Assembly (NCBI GenBank): GCA_045611785.1
Contig: JAZKXV010000004.1
Location: 1 to 64,000, forward strand
DNA from: JAFTYO01 sp045611785
GTDB taxonomy: Bacteria > Pseudomonadota > Alphaproteobacteria > RF32 > CAG-239
DNA length: 64,000 nucleotides
Direction: 5' to 3'
Shown in pieces: positions 6,010-14,850 of this stretch. How positions within the stretch are numbered: the stretch's first letter is position 1; the number at the start of each line of letters is the position of its first letter. The notes beneath the pieces are model-generated. The model saw only the letters and a program-made list of their open reading frames with translations, was not told the DNA's origin and searched no databases. The position numbers were made by a program, and so were the translations under genes.

Positions 6010-7073
6010 TAATTTTCTCCTTTTTTAAGATTTTGCAAAACCACGTCTGCACTATAATTAACATGTTCTTCAGTAAAATTACTAATAGCACTATAATATG
6101 CTTTTAATTCATTATCAAGAACATTTGTTTCTTTTTTTTGCATTATTATTTGCTTTATTTTTTCAAGCCTTTGTAATGAAATGTCTTCCATGTATCTGCC
6201 GTTTTTACACAGTGCAATCAGTTCATCTTCGTGTCCGCAACAATAACAAACCATATCGCAACCGGCATCCCAAGCAGATGTTGCTCTTTCCACAATGTTT
6301 CCTTTTAAGGCGTGCATATCAATTGCATCAGATATAAGTAAGCCGTTAAAGCCAACAAATCCACGTATAATTTCGCTAATTCCTTTTGGGGAAAGTGTTA
6401 TGGGCTTTTTGTTATCAATTTGAGATAATAAAATATGAGCACTCATTGCCATGGGCATAGAGTTTAGTTGCATAAACGGGTAAAAATCATCTTCTAGATC
6501 TTTTAATGAATAATCGATAATCGGTAGCTCGGCATGAGGATCATTAACAGCTCTTCCGTGTCCAGGTATGTGTTTGATACATGGGCAAATACCTTCATTT
6601 ATGTATGTATTACACAAAACTTTTCCATGAAAAACAATTTTTTCTTTATCGCTGCTAAAACAACGATTTTTCAAAGCAATGGTAATGTCAGGATAATGAA
6701 TATCAAGGACCGGTGCAAAAGTTAAGTTAGCGCCAATTTCTTTCATATTGTTAGCTATAAGTTTTGCATGCAAACTTGTTAAATTTTTATCATCCGCCAA
6801 ACCTAATATGTTCTGTGAGGCATATTTAGGGAAATTAATCAAATTAAGCGGATTAACTCTTCCTCCTTCAGCATCTAAAGCAATAATAACATCATCTCTG
6901 CCGATAGCTTCTTTTATAGATTTAATTAATTTTGTAACTTGCTCTACAGATGACATATTCCGATTAAGAAGTATAACGCCTGCAGGGTTATGTTTTTCAA
7001 ACAGATATTTTTCAGTATCATTTAAATCAAAAGATTTAACAGATAATAAAGCTGATAAAATAGGCTTAGACAT
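6009..7073 (-). CDS. nagZ: Beta-N-acetylglucosaminidase NagZ (GH3)
   Basis: 354 residues of a single GH3 barrel. KHIPGHGRAVNDPHAELP (about residues 168-185) is the NagZ signature loop carrying the catalytic His. SDAIDM near residue 247 holds the Asp nucleophile, with Ile where SDDLSM is usual. NagZ is cytoplasmic and removes GlcNAc from 1,6-anhydromuropeptides in peptidoglycan recycling. No signal peptide is present, as expected. The gene lies between a SPOR-domain protein (upstream, 12-base gap) and tatA (overlapping), the normal alphaproteobacterial neighbourhood apart from missing scpAB. The LNRNM stretch and the DAEGGRVNPL motif (LDQEGGRV in E. coli) support the substrate assignment. Confidence 0.93.
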   Translation of the reverse strand: MSKPILSALLSVKSFDLNDTEKYLFEKHNPAGVILLNRNMSSVEQVTKLIKSIKEAIGRDDVIIALDAEGGRVNPLNLINFPKYASQNILGLADDKNLTSLHAKLIANNMKEIGANLTFAPVLDIHYPDITIALKNRCFSSDKEKIVFHGKVLCNTYINEGICPCIKHIPGHGRAVNDPHAELPIIDYSLKDLEDDFYPFMQLNSMPMAMSAHILLSQIDNKKPITLSPKGISEIIRGFVGFNGLLISDAIDMHALKGNIVERATSAWDAGCDMVCYCCGHEDELIALCKNGRYMEDISLQRLEKIKQIIMQKKETNVLDNELKAYYSAISNFTEEHVNYSADVVLQNLKKGEN

Positions 7074-7085
7074 TTTTAATAGTCC

Positions 7086-7994
7086 TTATTTTTGTTTTAT
7101 TATGCAGTTTAGGCCTTGAGTTTTTAGTTTGTTACACAATGATTCTGCGTTTTCTTTGGAGGTAAAATTGCCGGCTTTTAATCGGTATATTATGCTACCG
7201 TTATCAGTTGTTGCAGATTCTATCTCGTGTGGTAAACTTCTTAAGCTAACATACTGATTGCTTAAATTTTCCCAGCCTTTTTTAATAGAGTCAATGTTTG
7301 AAGAAGCCATAATTTGGAGTTGCCAAGTTCCTTTAGCAACAACGGTTTCAACCTTTTTCTCTTCATGCTTAGCTTCTTGTTTTACCTCTGTCTTAACTTC
7401 ATTTGGGGTAGCATTATATGTTTTTACTTCAAGCTTAATATCAGAAGGTTTTTCAGGTATTATAATTTTTTTATTGTCGTTAGTTTCAACCTTTTCAATT
7501 AACTCATCAAGAGAGTCTGCAGGTAAAGAAATTTCTTTTTTAGGCTCTTCAGAGATTAGATCGTCAATCGCGTCAATTTTAGCTGGAGCTTCTTCAGGAA
7601 TAATTTCCGGAAGTTTTGGTGTTTCAGGGGTAGGGAGAATGCTTTCAACTTTGATGGTGTCAACTTCTTGTTTTTCCACCAAGTTATAAACCGGTTTATC
7701 TTGGTTTAATATTTCCATTCCACCAGGGTTATTAGGTTGAATTTTAACCGGAGTAACAGGCTTTTTTATGACCGGAATTTCTGTGTTTTCAACTTTATTA
7801 AAGCGTGGTACAAGCAAAAACCAACTAACAAAAGCTGCTAATGTAACACCGGCAATCGTTCCGATGAAACCATTTCTTGAACGTTGCATTTCTTGTTTTC
7901 TTGCTTGCAACTCTGCTTGTCTTTCAGAGGCAATTTTCTGCCTGAATTCGCTTAAATAATCGTCATTTTTGTTATTGGAAAATTCCTTAAACAT
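7086..7994 (-). CDS. SPOR-domain cell-division/envelope protein
   Basis: 302 residues from the ATG at 7994, which has AAGG 9 bases upstream. A longer frame starts ten codons earlier without support. The order is a charged cytoplasmic N-terminus (1-42), one membrane helix (about 43-60), a long Pro/Glu/Lys-rich periplasmic linker, and a C-terminal SPOR domain (about 225-302, WQLQIMASSNID...YRLKAGNF...A..LC..L). SPOR domains bind denuded glycan strands at the septum. It precedes nagZ in the same operon, as in other alphaproteobacteria. The linker has low-complexity EVK/PEK segments. The specific name cannot be given, since the family is defined by the SPOR domain only. Confidence 0.88.
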   Translation of the reverse strand: MFKEFSNNKNDDYLSEFRQKIASERQAELQARKQEMQRSRNGFIGTIAGVTLAAFVSWFLLVPRFNKVENTEIPVIKKPVTPVKIQPNNPGGMEILNQDKPVYNLVEKQEVDTIKVESILPTPETPKLPEIIPEEAPAKIDAIDDLISEEPKKEISLPADSLDELIEKVETNDNKKIIIPEKPSDIKLEVKTYNATPNEVKTEVKQEAKHEEKKVETVVAKGTWQLQIMASSNIDSIKKGWENLSNQYVSLRSLPHEIESATTDNGSIIYRLKAGNFTSKENAESLCNKLKTQGLNCIIKQK

Positions 7995-8127
7995 TGGTTT
8001 TAGCCTTTTACAAATTACATACATTTTACAACAATTATAGAATAAAAAACTTTATAATCCTTTAACATCTAACTTGCAAAAAAATAAAAATTTCATTATT
8101 CTGTTAATCAAGTTCGTAGGAGTGCGC

Positions 8128-8922
8128 ATGATAATTTCAACTTTTAATATAAATTCTATAAATGCAAGATTAAAAATTTTGCTCGACTGGTTAGAGAAAA
8201 ATTCTCCGGATGTGGTTTTTTTACAAGAGTTGAAGTGTGACTTTAACTCGTTTCCGTTTTTTGAAATAAATTCAATGGGATATGATGTTAAGATTTTGGC
8301 TCAAAAAAGCTATAACGGAGTTGCAATTTTAAGCCGATATAAAATTAAAAATATTCAAGAGGGGCTTCCGGGTATTGAAGATGAAAATGCTCGTTATATT
8401 GAGGCTGATATAGATTTTAAGGATAAAACTTTGAAAGTTGCAAGTGTGTATTTGCCTAATGGAAATCCGCCTTATAACAATCTTAATGATACATCAAAAT
8501 TTGAATATAAATTAAAGTTTATGGATGCTTTGTATGCTCATGCGAAAGAAATCCTTCTTAAGCATGAAAGAGTTGTTTTGGGTGGAGATTTTAACGTTAT
8601 TTTATCTCCGGATGATGTGTATAATCCGGAGCTTTTTATCAATAATGCACTTTATAAATCCAGTGTTAAGCAACGATTAAGAGCTTTGTTGTATCTTGGA
8701 TATTATGATGCTTTTAGAGTTTTGCATCCTAAAGAGATTGGATATACTTACTGGGATTATGCTCAAAGGGCTTATGAGCAAGATTGGGGATTAAGAATAG
8801 ATTATCTTTTGTTGTCTCCTAAGATGGCAGATTCTCTAAAGAGTTGCTACGTAGATAAAACAATAAGAGTGGCAGATAAGCCCTCTGATCATACTCCGTT
8901 AACAGCAGAGTTTGAATTATAA
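8128..8922 (+). CDS. xthA: Exodeoxyribonuclease III
   Basis: 264 residues from the ATG at 8128, preceded by TAGGAG. An upstream in-frame start 18 codons earlier has no ribosome-binding site. The endonuclease/exonuclease/phosphatase fold is complete: FNINSINAR (Asn), LQELKC (catalytic Glu), VYLPNG (Tyr), GGDFNV (Asp and Asn), and the final DKPSDHTPL (Asp-His). The enzyme cuts abasic sites and trims 3' blocks in base excision repair. It is transcribed divergently from the SPOR-nagZ operon, and the downstream protease gene begins 13 bases after its stop, so the two are probably co-transcribed. Confidence 0.95.
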   Translation: MIISTFNINSINARLKILLDWLEKNSPDVVFLQELKCDFNSFPFFEINSMGYDVKILAQKSYNGVAILSRYKIKNIQEGLPGIEDENARYIEADIDFKDKTLKVASVYLPNGNPPYNNLNDTSKFEYKLKFMDALYAHAKEILLKHERVVLGGDFNVILSPDDVYNPELFINNALYKSSVKQRLRALLYLGYYDAFRVLHPKEIGYTYWDYAQRAYEQDWGLRIDYLLLSPKMADSLKSCYVDKTIRVADKPSDHTPLTAEFEL

Positions 8923-8935
8923 TAAGGAAAATATA

Positions 8936-10018
8936 TTGAAAAAATTTGTTTTGATTTTGGTATTGATGTTATTATTTAGCGTTCCTGCTGTTGCTCAGTC
9001 AGATATTATTTCTGATGTTTTTTTTACCATAAGTTCAGACTATATTAATGAAAATAGCAACAAAGATATAATGTTCAAGGGGCTTAAAGCTTTACGCAAG
9101 GTTGATGGGGCTGTTAAGTTTAAATATAAAAACGATAATTTGTACTTTTATTATAATAAAAAAAAGGTGAGCTCTTTTAAAATGCCACTTCAAAGTCCAG
9201 ATTCGCAAGATTGGGCATCTTTAACAAAATCAATAATTGATAAAGCAATTGAAGTTTCTCCTAAAATTGAGCTTATAGATTTTGAAATGCCGGATAGATT
9301 TGCACAAGCTGTTTTTGATGATTTAGATGGCTATTCTCACTATTATAGCTCATTTTCCGATAAAGCAGATGATGTTCCTGTTGTAAAAAGAAATTATGCA
9401 TCACGTCTTGTTGGCGATGACATTTTGTTAATCAAGATTTTGACATTTAAAAAGGATGTCAGCCAAAAGGTAAAAGAAAGTGTAGATGAGTGTTCAAAAT
9501 GTAAATCTTTGATTATAGATTTAAGAGGAAATCATGGTGGTTTATTAGATGAGGCTCTAAAAATTACCGATATGTTTTTAGATGAAGGTATCATTACATA
9601 TACATTATCAAAAGATGGAACTTCACCAAAATTTTATACCTCTGTTGAAGGTGATATTTTTAATAATTTACCGATAGTTATATTAGTTGATGCTTTTAGT
9701 GCTTCAGCATCAGAAGTTTTAGCGGCTGCTTTAAGTGAGCAAAATAGAGCCACATTGATAGGAACAAAAACTTATGGAAAAGGTACCGTCCAAGATGTTT
9801 CTAAAAATTCTGATGGTAGTGCAATGGCGTTAACTACATCATATTTTTACACACCTGGCGGTAACATAATTAATGAACAGGGCTTAATTCCGGCAATATG
9901 TACCGGTGGATTAAAGTCTGTTCATAACATAACAGAAGGCATTTGTGATAAAGAAGATCGCTTTACAAACGAGACAGACGTTGAGATAGCCGTTAAGTTT
10001 CTTAAAGGCGCAATATAA
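8936..10018 (+). CDS. S41-family C-terminal processing protease without PDZ domain
   Basis: 360 residues. The best start is a TTG at 8936 with AAGGAA 5-6 bases upstream; it produces a clean signal peptide (KKFVLILVLMLLFSVPAVAQ). The earlier TTG at 8912 would overlap xthA. The S41 core is intact: DLRGNHGG, then DAFSASASE with the serine nucleophile, and GTKTYGKGTVQ with the lysine base. The usual PDZ domain between the N-terminal DDLDGYSHYY segment and the core is missing: only about 30 residues separate them from the strand VGDDILLIKIL. It should be periplasmic and cleave C-terminal tails of envelope proteins; the target is unknown. Confidence 0.88.
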   Translation: MKKFVLILVLMLLFSVPAVAQSDIISDVFFTISSDYINENSNKDIMFKGLKALRKVDGAVKFKYKNDNLYFYYNKKKVSSFKMPLQSPDSQDWASLTKSIIDKAIEVSPKIELIDFEMPDRFAQAVFDDLDGYSHYYSSFSDKADDVPVVKRNYASRLVGDDILLIKILTFKKDVSQKVKESVDECSKCKSLIIDLRGNHGGLLDEALKITDMFLDEGIITYTLSKDGTSPKFYTSVEGDIFNNLPIVILVDAFSASASEVLAAALSEQNRATLIGTKTYGKGTVQDVSKNSDGSAMALTTSYFYTPGGNIINEQGLIPAICTGGLKSVHNITEGICDKEDRFTNETDVEIAVKFLKGAI

Positions 10019-10131
10019 GGGGTTATTGTTTTTGGTGCTGAAGATATACACGAATTGATTACTTAATATTGTGTTTGTTATCAACATATTCAGCAAAACA
10101 ATAAAAAAACAAACAAAATGCAAAATTATTG

Positions 10132-10160
10132 TTGACAATGGGTGTTAAAAAATGTATATA
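10132..10160 (+). promoter_or_regulatory. Promoter of rpmG
   Basis: TTGACA (10132-10137), exactly 17 bases, TATATA (10155-10160). About 40 bases of leader precede the ATG. Confidence 0.75.
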
Positions 10161-10205
10161 ACGCCTAAATGTTTTTATTTGTAACTTTATTTAAAGAGAA
10201 AAAAA

Positions 10206-10373
10206 ATGGCAAAAGCAGTAAAAGTAAAAGTAAAATTAGAAAGCAGTGCCGGCACAGGTACATTTTATCTTGCTGAAAAGAACCCAAGAACTCATCCTGA
10301 AAAATTGGTTTTGAAAAAATATGATAAAAAATCAAAAAAACATGAAGAGTTCGTAGAAAAGAAGTTAAAGTAG
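10206..10373 (+). CDS. rpmG: 50S ribosomal protein L33
   Basis: 55 residues beginning MAKAVKVKVKLESS and continuing through TFYLAEKNPRT, the L33 signature (FY.T.KN.R), with KLVLKKYD and a basic C-terminus. It lacks the zinc-binding CxxC pairs of the C+ paralogue, so it is the zinc-independent form. It is a single gene with a near-consensus promoter and a strong terminator immediately after it. The ribosome-binding site is weak (AAAGAGA). Confidence 0.95.
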   Translation: MAKAVKVKVKLESSAGTGTFYLAEKNPRTHPEKLVLKKYDKKSKKHEEFVEKKLK

Positions 10374-10398
10374 GTTCTCTTCCGATTGTAGATTTTAA

Positions 10399-10430
10399 TG
10401 AGGTGCAACAGGTATTGCACCTCAATTTTT
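10399..10430. terminator. Terminator between rpmG and xerC
   Basis: TGAGGTGCAA / TTGCACCTCA (10399-10408 and 10415-10424) with a 6-base loop, followed by ATTTTTTT on the plus strand. It separates convergent rpmG and xerC. Confidence 0.88.
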
Positions 10431-10438
10431 TTATCTTA

Positions 10439-11380
10439 CTACGTATTTTGAAAGTTATACGCTTTATCGTATTCTCTTTTTATAGTTTCAATTTTAACAT
10501 CGGTGTATCGTTCTGTTGTTGCAAGAGTTTCGTGACCTAATAACTCTTGAATTGAGCGTAAATCGGTACCTTGAGCTAAAAGATGTGTTGCAAAAGAATG
10601 TCTTAGGGCGTGGGGCGTCACAGTATCAGGTAGGCCCAGTCGGCTCCTAATTTTTTGCAACTGTCTTTGCACAATTCGAGGTTTTAAGCGATCTCCTCTG
10701 GCACCAATAAAGAGCGCATCATTATAATTAAAACTTTGTGCAACCGCTTTAATATATGAGTTAATATGTTTTTTAACAATAGGCAATAAAGGAACAACTC
10801 GTTCTTTATTGCCTTTTCCTTTTATTTTAAGAAAATTGTCGGCATTAATAAAGTCTCCATAATTTAACGAAAGGGCCTCAGAAATACGCAGCCCAGAGCC
10901 ATATAACAATGTTAAAACCGCCATATCTCTTAAACCTTGCCAATCGTTTGAGGCAATTTTTTTTGCTTCCATTATAATGTCTAGTGTATCATCGCTGTCA
11001 ACAGATTTAGGCAAAACTTTGTTTGGCTTAGGTGATGATATAATGCTTATGGCACTGTTTTTTAATATGTGTGCAATATCAAGCCACTTAAAGAAGTTTT
11101 TAAGAGCCGAAATTTCACGTGCAAGTGAAGACTTTTGTAGATGTTTTTGTGCGCGGTGGCTGATAAAACTTCTAAACTCTCTGACATCGATTGATGCTAA
11201 GAAATCTAAATTAATCGATTCGCCATTATCTGCAAAGTAATTTATAAAAAAAGATAAATCACGCATATATGCGCTTACTGTGTGAGCAGAAAAGCGTTTC
11301 TCGTTTGCAAGATGGTTTTCCCATGCTTTTATGGCGTTTAAAACGTCATCTTGCGCTTTATAATTGATTTTGTTTTTCAT
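10439..11380 (-). CDS. xerC: Tyrosine recombinase XerC
   Basis: 313 residues. The N-terminal SAM-like core-binding domain is at about 10-110 (RFSAHTVSAYMRDLSFF). The catalytic domain has Arg in GSGLRISEAL (about 165), Lys in KGKGNKERVVPL, HALRHSFATH (about 257-266), LGHETLATTERYTDV with the nucleophilic Tyr near 290. With XerD it resolves chromosome dimers at dif. XerC is favoured over XerD by the SIQELLGH and LATTERYT wording, but the distinction is not certain. No dif site was recognised in this window. It is encoded alone, convergent with rpmG. Confidence 0.88.
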   Translation of the reverse strand: MKNKINYKAQDDVLNAIKAWENHLANEKRFSAHTVSAYMRDLSFFINYFADNGESINLDFLASIDVREFRSFISHRAQKHLQKSSLAREISALKNFFKWLDIAHILKNSAISIISSPKPNKVLPKSVDSDDTLDIIMEAKKIASNDWQGLRDMAVLTLLYGSGLRISEALSLNYGDFINADNFLKIKGKGNKERVVPLLPIVKKHINSYIKAVAQSFNYNDALFIGARGDRLKPRIVQRQLQKIRSRLGLPDTVTPHALRHSFATHLLAQGTDLRSIQELLGHETLATTERYTDVKIETIKREYDKAYNFQNT

Positions 11381-11426
11381 GATGTAATATTAGCTTCAAT
11401 GAGTTAATTTTTAGTTTTTAAATGTA

Positions 11427-11455
11427 TTGACAAAAATATATAATATGTATATTAT
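11427..11455 (+). promoter_or_regulatory. Promoter of the repeat-protein gene
   Basis: TTGACA (11427-11432), 17-base spacer, TATTAT (11450-11455). The start site would be near 11462, only 5 bases before the GTG at 11467, which argues for the downstream ATG at 11494 as the true start. Confidence 0.72.
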
Positions 11456-11493
11456 AAGGAACATTAGTGATATTTTCAATGATGGAGAATAAT

Positions 11494-12687
11494 ATGGTTA
11501 GCTTACCTGAAGTTGTTGGCACTGAGCGTGATATTATAGATGGAGAAACAGTCATAAAACAATTATATGCAGACGGAAGTTATGGCATAGAATGTGGAAA
11601 TTGGGGGGTAGAAATACATTACCCTAATAACGATGTGTTGACTTTTGCCAAAAGAAGAGGTAGTGAACAAGCCAAAAGAAAAGATAGTGAACAAGCCAAA
11701 GGAAAAGATGTTGAATATTATTTATATAAAGAGCAATTATCTGATGGTACGAAACGTATGTATAATGAATATGGTGTAAAAGCATATGAAAAACTTCCTA
11801 ATGGTGAAGAGCGTAGTTGGGATATTTTCTTTAACACTCCATATATTCAAAAAGAAGTTATTCCAGGAGAAGTAACAAGACATTATCGTCTTTCTGGTAA
11901 TTATTCTCTAAGGGGACGACTTCTACCAAACACAGCATTTAACTATTTGGCTAAAGAAGAATTTGCAAATGGTACAGAAATAGAATATTACAGAAGCAGA
12001 ACCGATAAAATTAAAAAAAGCGAAAAGATTGATGGTATTAAAACAGTTTTTTATGAAGATGGAAAAACAATTGAAAGCGAAACGTTTCCAAATGGTGATA
12101 AGATAGAATATCAAGATGTTAAAGATAAAAAAGTTAAAAAGAGTGAAACAATATCAGGCGTTAAAAGAGAATATTACGCTGATGGTGTTACTGTAAAACG
12201 TGAAGAATATGAAAAAGCACAAGGTGAATTTGAAAAAGGCGATTATATAGAATATCACGATTCTAAAGATAAAAAAATAAAAGCTATAAAAAACAAAGGT
12301 TCATATGTAACATTTTATGAAAATGGTGTTAAAAAATCTGAAGAATTACCAAATGGTGTGAAAAAAGCATGGGATTCTGATGGTAGAATTACTCATGAGG
12401 TTAGGGCAGATAAAACGGTTGTTGATTATAAATATGATAAAGATGGCAAACTTGTTTATCATGCTGTTAATGGTAAAGAAGATACAGTTAAATATTTGGC
12501 AATGAAAAAAGTTGCTGAGCGTCAAGCTGAAAAAAGTGAAAAACTTAGGGAACAAAAAGTTATGTATACGGATAATAGTGGTAAGCTAAGACCTCGTCAG
12601 ACTGTTGAAGTGCTCAAGCCTGTTATGAAAACAATAGAAATGGCAAAAGCTATGCGTGAAGTGAGGAAAGGTTTGCGTCGGGGATAG
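11494..12687 (+). CDS. MORN-2/YwqK-like repeat protein
   Basis: 397 residues from the ATG at 11494, chosen because GGAG lies 6 bases upstream and because the promoter would start transcription almost at the alternative GTG (11467). From about residue 25 it is built of degenerate 20-45 residue units with the pattern NG..IEYY/FY.DG.....E..PNG; the middle units share KDKKVKKSE. This is the look of MORN-type variant repeats found in YwqK-like antitoxin and cell-surface proteins. No signal peptide is seen, and a Lys/Glu-rich helix ends the protein. Function is unknown: scaffold, effector and antitoxin-like roles all remain open. A perfect hairpin follows at 12701. Confidence 0.7.
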   Translation: MVSLPEVVGTERDIIDGETVIKQLYADGSYGIECGNWGVEIHYPNNDVLTFAKRRGSEQAKRKDSEQAKGKDVEYYLYKEQLSDGTKRMYNEYGVKAYEKLPNGEERSWDIFFNTPYIQKEVIPGEVTRHYRLSGNYSLRGRLLPNTAFNYLAKEEFANGTEIEYYRSRTDKIKKSEKIDGIKTVFYEDGKTIESETFPNGDKIEYQDVKDKKVKKSETISGVKREYYADGVTVKREEYEKAQGEFEKGDYIEYHDSKDKKIKAIKNKGSYVTFYENGVKKSEELPNGVKKAWDSDGRITHEVRADKTVVDYKYDKDGKLVYHAVNGKEDTVKYLAMKKVAERQAEKSEKLREQKVMYTDNSGKLRPRQTVEVLKPVMKTIEMAKAMREVRKGLRRG

Positions 12688-12700
12688 TTTTGTTACAATA

Positions 12701-12730
12701 TACAATATCTGGCATTTGCCAGATATTGTA
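12701..12730. terminator. Perfect 13-bp hairpin after the repeat-protein gene
   Basis: TACAATATCTGGC / GCCAGATATTGTA with a 4-base loop. No U-tract follows on either strand, so it may stabilise the 3' end or terminate weakly. Confidence 0.55.
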
Positions 12731-12763
12731 TAAAGGTTGCTATATTAAGTAAGTATTGAACTC

Positions 12764-13729
12764 TTATCTTCTATCACAATTTTCAATAATTGCTTGTTTA
12801 AGGTCTTCTTGTTTTAACACATTAAGGCTGAGATTTAGTTCATGCATTTTTTTTAATTTTTTGCAAAAACTTAGTTTATATAACTCATGGTTATCGGCAA
12901 AAAACATAGATTGAAATCTTTTTTGTATTTTAAAAAAGTTCTCATCTCTTTTCGTATAATAATTTTTTGAATTAGTTTTATGTATACGAATATCCATTAG
13001 ATATTGTTTTAATGTGTGAAATTTTGCTTTGTTGATAAATAGCTGATAATAAAAATCATAATCTTCTGCGGCAACAAGGCTTTCATCGTATCGAATATTA
13101 TGCTTTTTAATAAAATCTTTTTTAAGCATTAGGCCAGGGTGAACAAATGGTGTTGTAAAAAATAAATCAACTTCAGGAATTTGTGTCGGACCGACAAAGT
13201 TGGTATCACGGTCTTTATTGCCATTAAATGATGCAAGCGAAATGCAAACGTCGACATTTTGATGTTTGCTCATATAAGAAAACTGTTCTTCCAATCGGTT
13301 GGGATAAGCGGTGTCATCATCGTCCATAATGGCTAAATATTTTCCTTTAGATAAATCAAGTAATTTATTTCGGGTAAAAGATCTGCCTTTATTATTTTGG
13401 TTAAAATAAATTCTGATGCGGCTATCTTTTATCAGATATGACCATAATACTAATCGATTATTTATAAGGGAGCCATCATCAACTATAATCAATTCAAAAT
13501 TTTTGTAAGTTTGATTTAGAATTGATTCTATAGCTTTATGTAAAAAGTCTACTCGGTTATATGTGGGCATCATAACTGATATATCAGGTTTATTTTGTTT
13601 TGCACGATAATCAGAAATTTTTTCTATCATATATTGGCTAATTATTTTTTCGTTATGATATATTATATTTCCGATGACTGTGGTAATAAACAATGCAATG
13701 CAGATATTTATAGTCCTTTTACTTTTCAT
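12764..13729 (-). CDS. Membrane-anchored family 2 glycosyltransferase
   Basis: 321 residues. An N-terminal helix (about 8-25) is followed by a GT2 domain: ISVMMPTYNRVDFLHKAI (about 50-67), ELIIVDDGS, and the metal-binding AIMDDDDTAYPNRLE near 136. VAAEDYDFYYQL around 215 carries the ED acid pair of the acceptor site. AGGA lies before the ATG, 20 bases after the Stealth gene, so both are in one operon. The anchor suggests it acts on a lipid-linked acceptor at the inner membrane; an N-in orientation would leave the catalytic domain in the periplasm, so topology needs checking. Sugar specificity cannot be read. Confidence 0.82.
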   Translation of the reverse strand: MKSKRTINICIALFITTVIGNIIYHNEKIISQYMIEKISDYRAKQNKPDISVMMPTYNRVDFLHKAIESILNQTYKNFELIIVDDGSLINNRLVLWSYLIKDSRIRIYFNQNNKGRSFTRNKLLDLSKGKYLAIMDDDDTAYPNRLEEQFSYMSKHQNVDVCISLASFNGNKDRDTNFVGPTQIPEVDLFFTTPFVHPGLMLKKDFIKKHNIRYDESLVAAEDYDFYYQLFINKAKFHTLKQYLMDIRIHKTNSKNYYTKRDENFFKIQKRFQSMFFADNHELYKLSFCKKLKKMHELNLSLNVLKQEDLKQAIIENCDRR

Positions 13730-13749
13730 ATTTGTTTTTTCCTGCTGAT

Positions 13750-14781
13750 TTATTTTTCAAAACTTGATTTGTTTGGAAATCTTTTTCTCAAATATTCTGT
13801 ATGCTTAAGGCTGATTGTGTCATCATGATAGTTTGCGTCGTTTAAGCAAAATAGGCAAGGGTCCATATATTTTATATCATTCATATTTGACATAATGAGA
13901 ATTCCGGCGACTGAACAATTAAACTTTGGGTCTATGTTATTGTAGTCTCGCAAAACTATTCTGTTCTTTGTATGGTTTGCCATATCCACAATGCCTATAT
14001 TGAAATCATCAGGATTTCTAAATTTTGAATAACTTGTTTTTTCAAAGCCTTCTTTAAAGTCGTTAAGTACATTTTGAAAATCTGTTTTATTAAATGGTGC
14101 TGCGGTGTGTGTACCTGCTATAACAAAAGGCTCTGTTTTGTATTTTGATGCGACATCATCCATTGTCTTTTTCCATAATCTCACCCAAGTGGCTTGATCA
14201 TTTTGCCTTATTCTAGCTAAGCCTTCTTCTCTAAGTTCAGGATCATCATAGATAATCGGTTTTCCGTCTTTGGTAAAGAAAAAATCAGGTGTTACTGGTT
14301 TGTTTACAAAAATATCATCATTAAAGTAAATAAAATTTTCTGATAAACCATCAATATTAGCTAATCCGGTTTCGATGGCCATAGAGTTAAACACGGGTAA
14401 GGCATCGTTAGGTAAAATATCTTTATGGTCAATGATTTTAATTTTCGGATGCTTTAAATTTAACCAAGATGGAACTTGATTGTCGGTTATAATATAAATG
14501 TTTCTTACCCATGGCATATAAAGCTCAACAGAGCGTAGGCTGTGCTTAAGTTCTTCTCTGTCTCTAAAGCGCTGTTTGCCAATAGCATAATTATCAATAA
14601 TTTTTAATTTTTTTTGCCAATATAGTTTTTTTGATAGCCAAGCTTTATCGTTGCCATCAACCCAAGTGTATACAAGATCAATTGGGTAATCATATTTTTT
14701 ATTTTTTGCAATATATAAATAACCTAAACCAAGGCAAGCTGATAAAATTAAGATGGCGCAAAAAAATTTTGAATGTTTCAT
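13750..14781 (-). CDS. Stealth-family sugar-phosphate transferase
   Basis: 343 residues with an N-terminal membrane anchor (about 8-24). The Stealth conserved regions are recognisable: CR1 IDLVYTWVDGND (about 34-45), CR2 with RFRDREELKHSLRSVE then PWVRNIYIITD and FIYFNDDIF (with the DD pair), and a CR3/CR4-like part further on. Stealth enzymes transfer hexose-1-phosphates to build capsule or cell-wall phosphoglycans, and the eukaryotic relative GNPTAB makes the mannose-6-phosphate tag. The family is associated with host-interacting bacteria. It is first in a two-gene operon with a GT2, so a phosphodiester-linked surface glycan is a reasonable inference. The donor and polymer are unknown. Confidence 0.85.
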   Translation of the reverse strand: MKHSKFFCAILILSACLGLGYLYIAKNKKYDYPIDLVYTWVDGNDKAWLSKKLYWQKKLKIIDNYAIGKQRFRDREELKHSLRSVELYMPWVRNIYIITDNQVPSWLNLKHPKIKIIDHKDILPNDALPVFNSMAIETGLANIDGLSENFIYFNDDIFVNKPVTPDFFFTKDGKPIIYDDPELREEGLARIRQNDQATWVRLWKKTMDDVASKYKTEPFVIAGTHTAAPFNKTDFQNVLNDFKEGFEKTSYSKFRNPDDFNIGIVDMANHTKNRIVLRDYNNIDPKFNCSVAGILIMSNMNDIKYMDPCLFCLNDANYHDDTISLKHTEYLRKRFPNKSSFEK

Positions 14782-14850
14782 TGTCTATACTTTCAGATAA
14801 ATATTGGCATTTAAAGTTAATCATACAGCTAAATACCATAAAAACAAGGT

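Noticed and set aside
7258..7689. 143-codon plus-strand ORF opposite the SPOR gene
   Set aside because: Ser/Phe-rich complement of the Pro/Glu/Lys-rich linker, without start signals.
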